Positions 1-6,999 of a stretch of 8,015 nucleotides of DNA are shown here, piece after piece. How positions within the stretch are numbered: position 1 is the stretch's first letter; each line of letters starts with the position of its first letter. Made by a program: the position numbers and the translations under genes. The stretch is from an uncultured Veillonellaceae bacterium (GTDB lineage Bacteria; Bacillota; Negativicutes; Veillonellales; Negativicoccaceae): contig CABTYA010000044.1 of the NCBI GenBank assembly GCA_902488965.1, positions 1-8,015 on the forward strand, read 5' to 3'. The notes under the pieces were generated by a model, which searched no databases, was not told the DNA's origin, and saw only the letters and a list, made by a program, of their open reading frames with translations.

Positions 1-569
1 AGGTGGTTGGTCGGTTCGTCCAGCAACAGAAAATCCGGCCGCCGCACCAAGGCTTTCGCCAGATTGAGCCGGGTCTTTTGACCGCCGGAAAACGAGCCGG
101 CCGCCCGCTCCCAGTCGCCGTCCGTAAATCCCAGCGCCCGCAAAATCCGTTTGGTCTTCGCCTCGTAGTCGTAGCCGCCGAGCCACTCGAACCGCTGCTG
201 CAGCGCACCATAGCGACGAACGGTATCGGCATCGTCCGCGCCGTCACGCATCGCCGCCGCCAGTTGCTCCATCTCATCTCGGCAGCGCAGCAAGTCCGTC
301 CACGCCACGGCCATTTCCTCACGTACCGTCCGTCCGCCGAAGTCAATATCCTGCTGCAAATAGCCGATTGTCGCGCCGTCGGCCAGTTTCACCGAGCCGT
401 CGTCCGTCTCCGTGAGTCCCAATATACATTTGAGTAAGGTCGATTTTCCGGCGCCGTTACGGCCGACGAGGCCGATCCGCCGTCCGAGTTCCAGACGCAA
501 ATCGACCCCTGTAAACACGGTATCAATGCCGAACGATTTGCTCAGCCCCGTGACTCTGATTTCTTTCAT
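1..569 (-). CDS. ABC-F family ATP-binding protein, N-terminal part (runs off the window edge)
   Basis: This is the first nucleotide-binding domain of an ABC-F ATPase, a soluble family with two ABC domains that acts on the ribosome (translation factors of the EttA/Uup type, some giving antibiotic resistance). 189 complete codons are visible. They include Walker A GRNGAGKS at residues 36-43, the signature SGGQ at 161-164 and Walker B LLLDEP at 181-186, followed by TNH, the family-typical LDEPTNHL. There are no membrane segments. The ATG at 569 begins MKEIRVTGLSKSFG, the usual family N-terminus, with AAAGGAC just upstream. It lies 47 nt inside the end of the secretin gene, which implies coupled translation. 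The second ABC domain and linker are beyond position 1, so the subfamily cannot be assigned. The family call is certain; its functional link to the envelope genes upstream is doubtful. Confidence 0.95.
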   Translation of the reverse strand, partial: MKEIRVTGLSKSFGIDTVFTGVDLRLELGRRIGLVGRNGAGKSTLLKCILGLTETDDGSVKLADGATIGYLQQDIDFGGRTVREEMAVAWTDLLRCRDEMEQLAAAMRDGADDADTVRRYGALQQRFEWLGGYDYEAKTKRILRALGFTDGDWERAAGSFSGGQKTRLNLAKALVRRPDFLLLDEPTNH

Positions 570-1767
570 TCCTGTCCTTTCCGTCCGTCGGCGACACGGT
601 GTGCGCCGTTACGAATATCATCACTTCCGACTCCCGCTGCGCTTCGTCGCGGTGGCGAAACAGCTTACCCAAGAGCGGGATATCCGCCAAGAGCGGCACT
701 CGGCGCTCGCTCAGTTCCCGCTCGCGGTCGGTCAGTCCGCCGATGACCAGCGGCTCGCCGTCTTGGAGACAGACCGTCGTCTGCGCTTCGCGCGTGACAA
801 TCCGATACGCTTTCAGCGCGGGCTCGAGATACGGCGTCGCGACTTCCGCATAAATGCACGCCGTGATGCTCCCGTCCGCCCCGATATACGGCGTATAGCG
901 CAGGCGAATCCCCGCGTCGCGGTACTCGGTCGTCGTCACGACATCGTCGCCCCGTCCGCGTTCGACCGCAACGGGAATTTTGTTGCCGATCAGGATACTC
1001 GCCTCATGACCGTTGAGCGTCATGATATTCGGCCGCGCCAAGATTTCCGCCGACCCGTCCGCGACCAGGGCGTCCAGTTTGGCCCGCACGAGCCATGTAT
1101 AGGGGTGGCCGCCCGCCGCCGTGCCGAATGTCAGCGCCGTATAGCCGGCGGGTGTCGGCGCGGTCGCGGTCGAGATTCCCGACCAGTCCCAATCGACACC
1201 GATTTCTTTCGCGCGGTCGCGATGCACCGATACGACTTCCACTTCGACCTGTACCTGCCGCACCGCCCGATCGAGCGCTGCGACGACGGCCCGTGCCTGT
1301 GCGATCTCACGACCCGTGCCGTAGACGACGACACTGCCCGCGGCGGGGTTCATCCGCACCCGCTCCGGCGGCAGGATGGCCGTCAGATTGTCCCGAATGG
1401 TTTCGACATCGGCATACCGGAGCGGAATCGCCGCGGCTTCGCGCGCCTGATCGCTCGTCCCCGACTTGGCATAGACGATGCGGGCATTGCCCTGCCGTTC
1501 GATGACGACATGGCCGGCTGCCGCCGTCCACGCCAGCGCTTCTTCCGGCGTCGCACCCGTAATGTCAATCGTCACCGTGCCGTCCACATCGCCCGCAATG
1601 ATCAGATTGTCGCCGCTGAGCCGTGCCAACCCCGTGAGCACATCCCGCAACGGCGCTTGGCGCACATGCATCTCGACCGGTTCCGCAGGCGGCAGATCCG
1701 CGGCGGCCTGCGCGCCGATTCCCGTGAGCCAGCAGAGCGCGCCGACCCAAATTGCGATTCGTTTCAT
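523..1767 (-). CDS. PilQ/GspD-like secretin (outer-membrane pore subunit), short form
   Basis: 414 residues. Secretins form large multimeric outer-membrane channels for type IV pili or type II secretion. Residues 1-23 are a signal peptide (KR start, hydrophobic core, AQAAA end). Residues 31-100 look like the STN/N0 domain, with the phrase PLRDVLTGLARLSGDNLII. Residues 112-168 form one N1-type repeat (IPLRYADVETIRDNL, then a VVVYGT strand). From about 170 to 391 is the secretin domain, including LARPNIMTLNGHEASILIG and the hallmark VPLLADIPLLGKLF at 357-370. The tail after 391 is polar. It has only one N1-type repeat and no AMIN domains, so it is shorter than a typical PilQ. The ATG at 1767 overlaps the preceding stop (ATGA) and has GGAGGA upstream. 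An in-frame extension to 1905 would read through the neighbour and was rejected. Whether it serves a pilus or a type II system cannot be decided here. Confidence 0.92.
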   Translation of the reverse strand: MKRIAIWVGALCWLTGIGAQAAADLPPAEPVEMHVRQAPLRDVLTGLARLSGDNLIIAGDVDGTVTIDITGATPEEALAWTAAAGHVVIERQGNARIVYAKSGTSDQAREAAAIPLRYADVETIRDNLTAILPPERVRMNPAAGSVVVYGTGREIAQARAVVAALDRAVRQVQVEVEVVSVHRDRAKEIGVDWDWSGISTATAPTPAGYTALTFGTAAGGHPYTWLVRAKLDALVADGSAEILARPNIMTLNGHEASILIGNKIPVAVERGRGDDVVTTTEYRDAGIRLRYTPYIGADGSITACIYAEVATPYLEPALKAYRIVTREAQTTVCLQDGEPLVIGGLTDRERELSERRVPLLADIPLLGKLFRHRDEAQRESEVMIFVTAHTVSPTDGKDRNERNQSHGAEQIVRH

Positions 1768-2177
1768 GATTCCTCCGTCAGCGGCACCGTCATGACCTCG
1801 CCGCCGCACACGACGGTCACCTGCGTATCCGTCATATCCGCCACCGTCCATGCGCCGACAGTTTCCCCGACTGCCGTCACGGACGTTCCCGCCGCCGTTT
1901 CCCACAGGGCCAGCCGCCGCGCACCGTGCGCCACGATTCCCCGTAACACGGGAGGCGGCTCACGACGGACGACCGGCAGCGGTTCGCGTGTTACGACCGC
2001 TCCGGTCGGGTCAGGCTGTACCTGCAGGCCCCACGGATGCGCCAACTCCGCCGCACGCACCACCCGCGGCGTCGCCACGGACGGTGTCGGCGGGAGCGGC
2101 GATTCCGTCCGCTCCGCCGCATAGCCGCCGCCCGCCATCAGCGCACCGAGGCCCGCCACAACGATTGCTCGCTTCAT
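1764..2177 (-). CDS. PilP/GspC-like periplasmic protein (secretin partner)
   Basis: 137 residues. Residues 1-21 are a signal peptide or N-terminal anchor ending YAA; there is no lipobox cysteine, whereas classical PilP is a lipoprotein. A proline-rich linker covers about 26-76 (SPLPPTPSVATP, then REPLPVVRREPPP). Residues 77-133 have the pattern of the GspC/PilP homology region: VLRGIVAHGARRLALWE, then a GTSVTAVGETVGAWTVADM turn-strand segment and a final TVVCGGEVMTVPL strand. In known systems this domain binds the N0 domain of the secretin and links it to the inner-membrane complex. The gene lies directly before the secretin gene and overlaps it by 4 nt, as expected for such a pair. The start at 2177 has GGAGGA 10 nt after the upstream stop. 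The assignment rests on fold pattern plus context, not on strong sequence identity. Confidence 0.75.
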   Translation of the reverse strand: MKRAIVVAGLGALMAGGGYAAERTESPLPPTPSVATPRVVRAAELAHPWGLQVQPDPTGAVVTREPLPVVRREPPPVLRGIVAHGARRLALWETAAGTSVTAVGETVGAWTVADMTDTQVTVVCGGEVMTVPLTEES

Positions 2178-2187
2178 GCGTCCTCCG

Positions 2188-3585
2188 TCAAAAATCCTTC
2201 GCCCAAATATCCAGCCGAATCTGTCCCTGCTTGGCACGATAGGTCAGTGTCCCTGCGAATGAATGCATATCCCGATACCACGTGTAATCGACATCGTGCA
2301 ATGTGCCGTGCGCCGTGTCCCAGCGACATTCGACACCGATCGCGTTCAAGCGGTCGATTTGGTACTTCGTGCCGACAACAACCGCCCGTTCCACTTCCCA
2401 ACGGTCAAACCGGTACGGCGAGATGCGGTTCAGGTGATGATCGTCCACCGCCGTCCATGCCGACCAGCGGCCGCCGTTATCGTAATCCGCCTGCACGTGG
2501 TAGTAGCCGTCGTTGCGAATCGACGAATTGACGCTGTAACGGTCCTGCCGGAAACCGGCGGTCGCCGTCAGCGTCCATGCCTTCGCCAAACGGATTGGAT
2601 CCGTTCCGAACTGCAGGTTCCAGCCGACATGTGTCCCGCGGATGGCGTCCTCATTCCAGCGGCCCCAGCTTGCCGACGCCTGCGCATACAGACCGTCCCT
2701 CACATATAGGCGGTCGGTCGACCATTTAAGTTCCGGCCGCCGTTCCAGCCAAATCGAGTCATCGTTAAAGATGCTTTCTTCCTTGCCGTAATGCACCGTT
2801 GCCGTCCACTTCGGCGCCGTGTAGCGCAAGCCGACATCGGGCTTGAACCCTGTGCGCATATACCAATCCGCATGCAAAAATACGTCCCAGCGGTCGCCGA
2901 TCGGATACGAGGGCGTGAGCCGCAAACCGAACCCGTTATGCTGGCGATAAATCGGCCGCGGAATAAAGGACATGAAGCTCATTTCCCGCTTCTGTTTCTT
3001 CCCTACCCGCGCCCGGTATGTGCCCAGCGTAAACAAGCGCCAACGTTTAATATAAAACGACGCCTGATAGGCAACGAGCTTGCCGTCCGGCGAGATACGG
3101 ACTTCTTCGGCTTCCATCCGATAGTCCGGCACCTGCGCCATCGCCGACGGCGTCGTCACCATGCCGTGCCGCAACGTGCCGCCGCCCGTCTTGTCGTAGA
3201 CAGCCTCTTCGCCGCGGATATAGAGCGCGTCGTATCGCCCTTCCGCCTGCGCCAGTGTCGCCTGCCGGGCCTGTCCGTCATAGCGTGCGTTCGTCATCAC
3301 GAGGTCGATGCCCGCCGCAGTATTCGTCCAGTGCCCCGTCTGCGGCAGACGGTACTCCTGCGTGCGTGTATTACCGATGAGTGCGGGCGCCGTCACGAGA
3401 TGATCGCGCCAGCGGACCTCCACCTCACCGTCCGCCGAAAGCCCTCCCGTTTCTCCCCCGTACACAAAGTGATCGGCATCGATTCGGATCTCCGGCGACA
3501 CGACGGGAAGCGGCGCCGCCAGCGCCGCTCCCGTCACCCAGCAGCACCCCCACAAGAGGCCGCCGACGATATATCCCCGTCTCAT
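2188..3585 (-). CDS. LptD/OstA-like outer-membrane protein, short barrel
   Basis: 465 residues. LptD inserts lipopolysaccharide into the outer leaflet of the outer membrane. Residues 1-24 are a signal peptide (ending ALAA). Residues about 30-165 resemble the OstA/LptA jellyroll: IDADHFVYGGETGGLSADGE, then ALIGNTRTQEY and ARYDGQARQA, repeating beta turns typical of the fold. From about 185 to the end the sequence alternates aromatic and polar strands (YPIGDRWDVFLHADWYMRTG, WTLTATAGFRQDRYSV) and ends in phenylalanine (IWAKDF), the outer-membrane beta signal. It is much shorter than enterobacterial LptD (about 780 residues), and the mature part has only one cysteine, so the E. coli disulfides cannot form. 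The start at 3585 overlaps the upstream stop (ATGA); the Shine-Dalgarno is weak, so translation is probably coupled. It could be a paralogue with another cargo rather than the main LptD. Confidence 0.8.
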   Translation of the reverse strand: MRRGYIVGGLLWGCCWVTGAALAAPLPVVSPEIRIDADHFVYGGETGGLSADGEVEVRWRDHLVTAPALIGNTRTQEYRLPQTGHWTNTAAGIDLVMTNARYDGQARQATLAQAEGRYDALYIRGEEAVYDKTGGGTLRHGMVTTPSAMAQVPDYRMEAEEVRISPDGKLVAYQASFYIKRWRLFTLGTYRARVGKKQKREMSFMSFIPRPIYRQHNGFGLRLTPSYPIGDRWDVFLHADWYMRTGFKPDVGLRYTAPKWTATVHYGKEESIFNDDSIWLERRPELKWSTDRLYVRDGLYAQASASWGRWNEDAIRGTHVGWNLQFGTDPIRLAKAWTLTATAGFRQDRYSVNSSIRNDGYYHVQADYDNGGRWSAWTAVDDHHLNRISPYRFDRWEVERAVVVGTKYQIDRLNAIGVECRWDTAHGTLHDVDYTWYRDMHSFAGTLTYRAKQGQIRLDIWAKDF

Positions 3586-4928
3586 GATTCTTGCCGAATG
3601 ATGACCACCGGCAATTCATCATCGTCCGTTTCGATACGTTCAATCTTAACCGGTTCTTCTTCCGTGACAACGGCGTTGCTCTTGGCCGCGTCCGCTTTGG
3701 CTTTGGCATCGGCTTTCGCCGCCGCCGCTTTGGCTTTGGCGTCAGCCTTCGACGCCTCCGCTTTCGCCTTGGCATCCGCCTTCGCCGCCTCCGCTTTCGC
3801 CTTGGCATCGGCTTTCACCGTCTCCGCCTTGGCCTTCGCATCCGCCTTGACCGCGTCCGTAGCGGCATCGTTCACGCCGTCCGCATCAACCGTGCTGTCC
3901 GCTTTGGCCGGTGCGGAGAGTTTTTCTTCCAGTACCGCCAAGCCGTCCGCCGGCCGTGCTTTTTTCTCCTTGGCCGCCGCCGACGAAATCACGATATCGC
4001 GTGCCGTATACGTCGGTGCGCCGCTGACTTGCGCGACACCGTACGCCGCCACCGTGTCCTGTACTTGGATATACAGCTCCGTGCCCGCCGGCATATCGAC
4101 ATCCGTACCGCGCACGAAATACCCGCCGACCAATCCGATCGGTCCGAGTACCATCGCGCCGACCGCCGATGCGCCGACCGCCGCCGCTTCGCGTTTCAAG
4201 CGTTCCTGCGCCTCCGGTCCGAGTACAGTCGCAATCGGTTCATCGGCAATGCCGAATACCTGATTGAAGGCGATTTTGATTTCACCGTTGCGGCCGAAGC
4301 GCTTCGGCTGTTTCACCTTGGTGATTTCACCGTGCCCCATCGAGCCTTTCGGCAGGACCAGCACGTCATCGACAAAGACATCTTCCGACACCGTAAACCG
4401 GATCGTATCGCCTTCCTGACTGAGCTTCGTGCCGACATCCTGCGCCAGCGAAATCTTAAATACCGTCCCCGCGGGCACTTCGACCTGTTTCAATTCATAA
4501 TGCTTGCCGCGATAGACCGTTTCTTCGAGGTCTTTCACCCGTGTACGGAGCGACCCCGTCTTGAGGGCGCCGTAGACCGTCCGTTCCAAGCCGCCCGCAA
4601 TCTCGATAATCGGCCGATCCGTCACCTGATTTTGCAACTGCCATTCCAACGTATGCAGCCGAATCGCTAGCGACGGTTCGTTCGTATCGCTTTTGATGAC
4701 ATCGTCATAAAGCGTCTCTACCTGTTCGGAAAGACCCGCGTCGCGGAACGTCCCGCCGTACACGTCGTATTGCAACTCGTCGAGCCGCGTCGTCAGCGCC
4801 CCCGACATCGTCTGTCCGTACAGCGTCGACTCCAACACATCCGATTTTTCCGCCAGCGTCAGATCCGCCGCCGCCGCCGGCCACGCCAGCACCGTCGTGA
4901 GAGCTGCCGCCCATATCCATTGTTTCAT
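3582..4928 (-). CDS. Exported repeat protein with PAGT beta-domain, glycine zipper and TolA-like Ala/Lys tail
   Basis: 448 residues, function unknown. Residues 1-20 are a signal peptide (MKQWIWAAALTTVLAWPAAA). Residues 32-140 hold three copies of a roughly 40-residue repeat built on LExTxYG, then SLxxRxxxLE, with arginines at 48, 90 and 130. Residues 150-235 form a beta-rich segment opening VPAGTVFKISLAQDV and containing LVLPKGSMGHGEITKVKQPKR. A Gly/Ala stretch at 248-272 resembles a glycine zipper and is followed by a second PAGT strand (280-293). Residues 361-415 are five 11-residue repeats of KADAKAKAE type, then an acidic tail. The Ala/Lys/Glu helix recalls TolA domain II, so it may span the periplasm; this is inference. 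The start at 4928 has GAGGAG upstream; an extension to 4997 would add residues before the signal peptide and overlap a stem-loop. It heads the tightly packed envelope genes. Confidence 0.85.
   Translation of the reverse strand: MKQWIWAAALTTVLAWPAAAADLTLAEKSDVLESTLYGQTMSGALTTRLDELQYDVYGGTFRDAGLSEQVETLYDDVIKSDTNEPSLAIRLHTLEWQLQNQVTDRPIIEIAGGLERTVYGALKTGSLRTRVKDLEETVYRGKHYELKQVEVPAGTVFKISLAQDVGTKLSQEGDTIRFTVSEDVFVDDVLVLPKGSMGHGEITKVKQPKRFGRNGEIKIAFNQVFGIADEPIATVLGPEAQERLKREAAAVGASAVGAMVLGPIGLVGGYFVRGTDVDMPAGTELYIQVQDTVAAYGVAQVSGAPTYTARDIVISSAAAKEKKARPADGLAVLEEKLSAPAKADSTVDADGVNDAATDAVKADAKAKAETVKADAKAKAEAAKADAKAKAEASKADAKAKAAAAKADAKAKADAAKSNAVVTEEEPVKIERIETDDDELPVVIIRQES
3684..3848 (-). repeat. 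Five tandem 33-bp repeats inside the exported repeat protein gene
   Basis: The codons for residues 361-415 form five in-frame 33-bp units with no spacers, each encoding the 11-mer KADAKAKA plus three variable residues (ETV, EAA, EAS, AAA, DAA). The DNA copies have diverged at third positions, so the peptide repeat is being kept rather than freshly amplified. An 11-residue period equals about three helical turns and suits a long helix. Copy number could vary between strains without breaking the frame. Confidence 0.9.
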
Positions 4929-4940
4929 ATGCGTCTCCTC

Positions 4941-4985
4941 TACACAAAAGAATCGCTCCGTCCGATGACCGTGACGGGGCGATTC
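4941..4985 (-). terminator. Terminator-like or attenuator stem-loop between the two exported-protein genes
   Basis: GAATCGC (4950-4956) pairs with GCGATTC (4979-4985), and CCGTC (4958-4962) pairs with GACGG (4973-4977). One internal mismatch and a 10-nt loop remain. In the minus-strand transcript the stem is followed by TTTTGTG and then by the ribosome binding site of the 448-residue gene. The T tract is short, so partial termination between 4994 and 4928 is more likely than a full stop; no separate promoter is visible after it. Confidence 0.5.
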
Positions 4986-4993
4986 CGTTTCAC

Positions 4994-5446
4994 TCAAATC
5001 CGTACGTCAATGATCGCCGACACGCCGACACCGTCCACCCGATTGATTTTGGTCGGGTTCTTGCTGTCGGTCGGCACCAGCCCGCGAATGCGGAACAACT
5101 GATCATTGAAACTGCCTTCCACCTGCGCCACCGCTTCCACTTTGTCGACGGCCGCCTGCGGTCCGACAACTTGCACCGCGCCGATATAGCCCTTGCCACC
5201 GATGCTGACGATCGGCACGACCTTGGTCGCATACGTCGTTTCCGCACCGCTCTGACGCAAGAGCTTATTAATAAATCCGTCCAGCTGGCCGGAGAACCGA
5301 TCCACCAAGTAGCCGACGCCGCCGACTTTGAGAACACCGCCGAGCAATCCGCCCAAGTCGATCGCACCGACCGTCGCCACCGCGCTCGTGCCCAGCATAC
5401 CGGCCACCAACACACCCGCCACTACCCGTTTCAGTTGTTGTTTCAT
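4994..5446 (-). CDS. Small exported protein of unknown function
   Basis: 150 residues; I do not recognise the family. A clear signal peptide fills residues 1-28 (MKQQLKRVVAGVLVAGMLG, ending near AVATVGA). It is followed by a glycine-rich stretch at 31-45 (LGGLLGGVLKVGGVG), a helix about 46-64 (YLVDRFSGQLDGFINKLL), and then an alternating strand-helix region with VVPIVSIGGKGYIGAVQVVG and a central AAVDKVEAVAQVEG. The protein ends in a strand, VSAIIDVRI. It has no cysteines and no later membrane segment, so it should be free in the periplasm or loosely bound to an envelope surface. The start at 5446 has AAAGGA upstream and fits a leader of about 45 nt from the promoter at 5498-5526. The in-frame ATG at 5479 would leave almost no leader and put charged residues before the signal. 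It is the first gene of the envelope row. Confidence 0.8.
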   Translation of the reverse strand: MKQQLKRVVAGVLVAGMLGTSAVATVGAIDLGGLLGGVLKVGGVGYLVDRFSGQLDGFINKLLRQSGAETTYATKVVPIVSIGGKGYIGAVQVVGPQAAVDKVEAVAQVEGSFNDQLFRIRGLVPTDSKNPTKINRVDGVGVSAIIDVRI

Positions 5447-5497
5447 CGTAATCCGTCCTTTCTGTAAGCTGTCCGTCAATCAACTGTACCTATTGCT

Positions 5498-5526
5498 ATT
5501 ATACTGAAAAAAGAACGTGGGGACAA
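5498..5526 (-). promoter_or_regulatory. Promoter for the envelope operon
   Basis: On the minus strand TATAAT lies at 5503-5498 and TTGTCC (4 of 6 matches to TTGACA) at 5526-5521, with a 17-nt spacer. The -35 box starts immediately after the maturase stop codon (5529-5527). No hairpin terminator for scfB is visible before it, so read-through from scfB may also feed the operon. Confidence 0.75.
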
Positions 5527-6930
5527 TTACGCCTCCGCCGCCTCTTTTTCCCGCTCCATCAGTGCCAACTTCGCCTGAATCATCAATGCGCACTCGATGC
5601 GCTTCTTTTGAATCTCGCAGCTGACCTCATACGGTACGTGAATGTCGCCCGCAAAGGTCTCGTTGTTCGCATGGCAGCCGCCCGAGCAGTAAAACTTCGC
5701 CCAGCAATCCTTGCATGCCTCTTTGCGCAACACGTGGTTTTCGCGAAACTCGCGCGGACTGTCCATATCCCGAAGGCCCGTCTTGACGTTGCCGATGACA
5801 TAGCCGTCGCGGCCGACGAACTGATGACAGGGATAGATGTCCCCGTTCGGCACGACCGCCATATACTCATGCCCCGCGCCGCAGCCGCGCAAGCGTTTTT
5901 GGATACACGGCCCGCGATACAAATCCATATTGAAATGGAAGAACGTAAACGGCCGCCCTTCCCGATACCGTTCGAGATACGCCCGTGCGAGCTTTTCATA
6001 CTCGGCGAAAATCCGCGGCAAATGCTCCTTGCGAATCGCAAATTCGTCGTCTTCGCCGACGACCGGTTCCATCGACAACTCGTCAAATCCCTGATCGACC
6101 ATATCGAGCACGTCCGTCGTAAAGTCGAGATTTTTCGACGTGAACGTCCCGCGGACATAGTACTCTTCGCCGTTGCGATGCGTCACCGCATACGACAGAT
6201 TGTCCCGAATCTGCCGGTACGTCCCTTCACCGCGAACCCCCGGACGCATGTCGTTATGCACCGCTTCGCGGCCGTCAAGGCTCAAGACCAGACTGATATG
6301 ATTGTCGTTGAAATACTGCACCTTTTTCTCGTCCAGCAGCATCCCGTTCGTCGTCAGCGTCAATTTGAAAATCTTGCCGTGTTTTTTCTCCTGCGCGCGG
6401 ATATACTCCACCGTTTGCTGCACCGTGTGGAAATTCATCAGCGGCTCGCCGCCGAAAAAGTCAATCTCACAATGCTGCCGCGGTCCGCTGTGCGCAATCA
6501 GAAAATCGACCGCCCGCCGCGCCACGTCAAACGACATCAACTCGCGCCACTTCCCGTATCCGCCTTGGCCGGCGAAACAGTACTTGCACCGCAAGTTGCA
6601 ATCATGCGCGATATTCAGGCACAACGCTTTGACGATCGGCCGTTCTTCCAACGCCACCGTAAACGAATCGTCCATCGGCGCATACAAAAATTCCTGCGCG
6701 ATCAATTCGTCCACTTCGTCCATCGCCGTCCGAATATCCTCCTCCGGATACTTCTTCGCCAGCGCCGCCAATGCCTCCTCGCGATTGCTCCCGTCGTAGA
6801 CATCGAGCAGTTCATACGTCAACTTGTCGGTCAAATGTACAATCCCGCTGTTGACGTCCATCACAATGTACAGCCCTTCCTGATAAAACTTATGAATCAG
6901 CGGCCGTACCGCATCCTTAACCGTACTCAT
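5527..6930 (-). CDS. scfB: SCIFF ranthipeptide maturase, radical SAM/SPASM enzyme
   Basis: 467 residues, soluble. It uses S-adenosylmethionine and iron-sulfur clusters to form a thioether cross-link in the SCIFF peptide, as CteB and Tte1186 do in clostridial relatives. Residues 15-85 resemble the PqqD-like peptide-recognition domain (GLYIVMDVNSGIVHLTDKL). The radical SAM motif CX3CX2C is C111, C115 and C118 (CNLRCKYC), and GGEP is at 160-163. The C-terminal SPASM pattern is complete: C350, then GX4C ending at C368, then CX2CX5CX3C (C406, C409, C415, C419) and C438; C342 and C447 may add ligands. The gene lies 69 nt after scfA, separated by a hairpin; AAAGGG precedes the ATG. Family assignment is firm because both the enzyme and its cognate precursor are intact. 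Confidence 0.97.
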   Translation of the reverse strand: MSTVKDAVRPLIHKFYQEGLYIVMDVNSGIVHLTDKLTYELLDVYDGSNREEALAALAKKYPEEDIRTAMDEVDELIAQEFLYAPMDDSFTVALEERPIVKALCLNIAHDCNLRCKYCFAGQGGYGKWRELMSFDVARRAVDFLIAHSGPRQHCEIDFFGGEPLMNFHTVQQTVEYIRAQEKKHGKIFKLTLTTNGMLLDEKKVQYFNDNHISLVLSLDGREAVHNDMRPGVRGEGTYRQIRDNLSYAVTHRNGEEYYVRGTFTSKNLDFTTDVLDMVDQGFDELSMEPVVGEDDEFAIRKEHLPRIFAEYEKLARAYLERYREGRPFTFFHFNMDLYRGPCIQKRLRGCGAGHEYMAVVPNGDIYPCHQFVGRDGYVIGNVKTGLRDMDSPREFRENHVLRKEACKDCWAKFYCSGGCHANNETFAGDIHVPYEVSCEIQKKRIECALMIQAKLALMEREKEAAEA

Positions 6931-6959
6931 ACTCCAACCCTTTCCGTATTTCCGTAAGT

Positions 6960-6992
6960 AAAAAGGTCCTTTGCCGAAGCGGCAAAGGACCT
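6960..6992 (-). terminator. Intrinsic terminator or attenuator between scfA and scfB
   Basis: AGGTCCTTTGCC (6964-6975) and GGCAAAGGACCT (6981-6992) form a perfect 12-bp stem around a 5-nt loop. On the minus strand it is followed by TTTTTACTT, starting 8 nt after the scfA stop. There is no T tract on the plus-strand side, so it acts in the scfA direction. The run of T is short, which allows some read-through into scfB. This would give much more precursor than enzyme. Confidence 0.85.
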
Positions 6993-6999
6993 CAGCAGA

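Noticed and set aside
1768..1905. N-terminal extension of the secretin to 1905
   Set aside because: It would precede a good signal peptide and overlap the PilP-like gene; the 1767 start has GGAGGA and an ATGA junction.
412..2124. Long plus-strand open frame of 570 codons
   Set aside because: It is an antisense shadow of the secretin and PilP-like genes in GC-rich DNA; its product is Arg/Pro-rich without any domain pattern.
3684..3848. Possible CRISPR array
   Set aside because: The 33-bp units are directly adjacent with no spacers and lie in frame inside a gene.
2791..4263. Plus-strand open frame with an Ala/Ser/Phe repeat stretch
   Set aside because: The repeat is the reverse reading of the KADAKAKA repeats; the minus-strand genes have signal peptides and proper ribosome binding sites.
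5608..6957. Plus-strand open frame opposite scfB
   Set aside because: It is antisense to a fully recognised radical SAM enzyme and shows no domain of its own.
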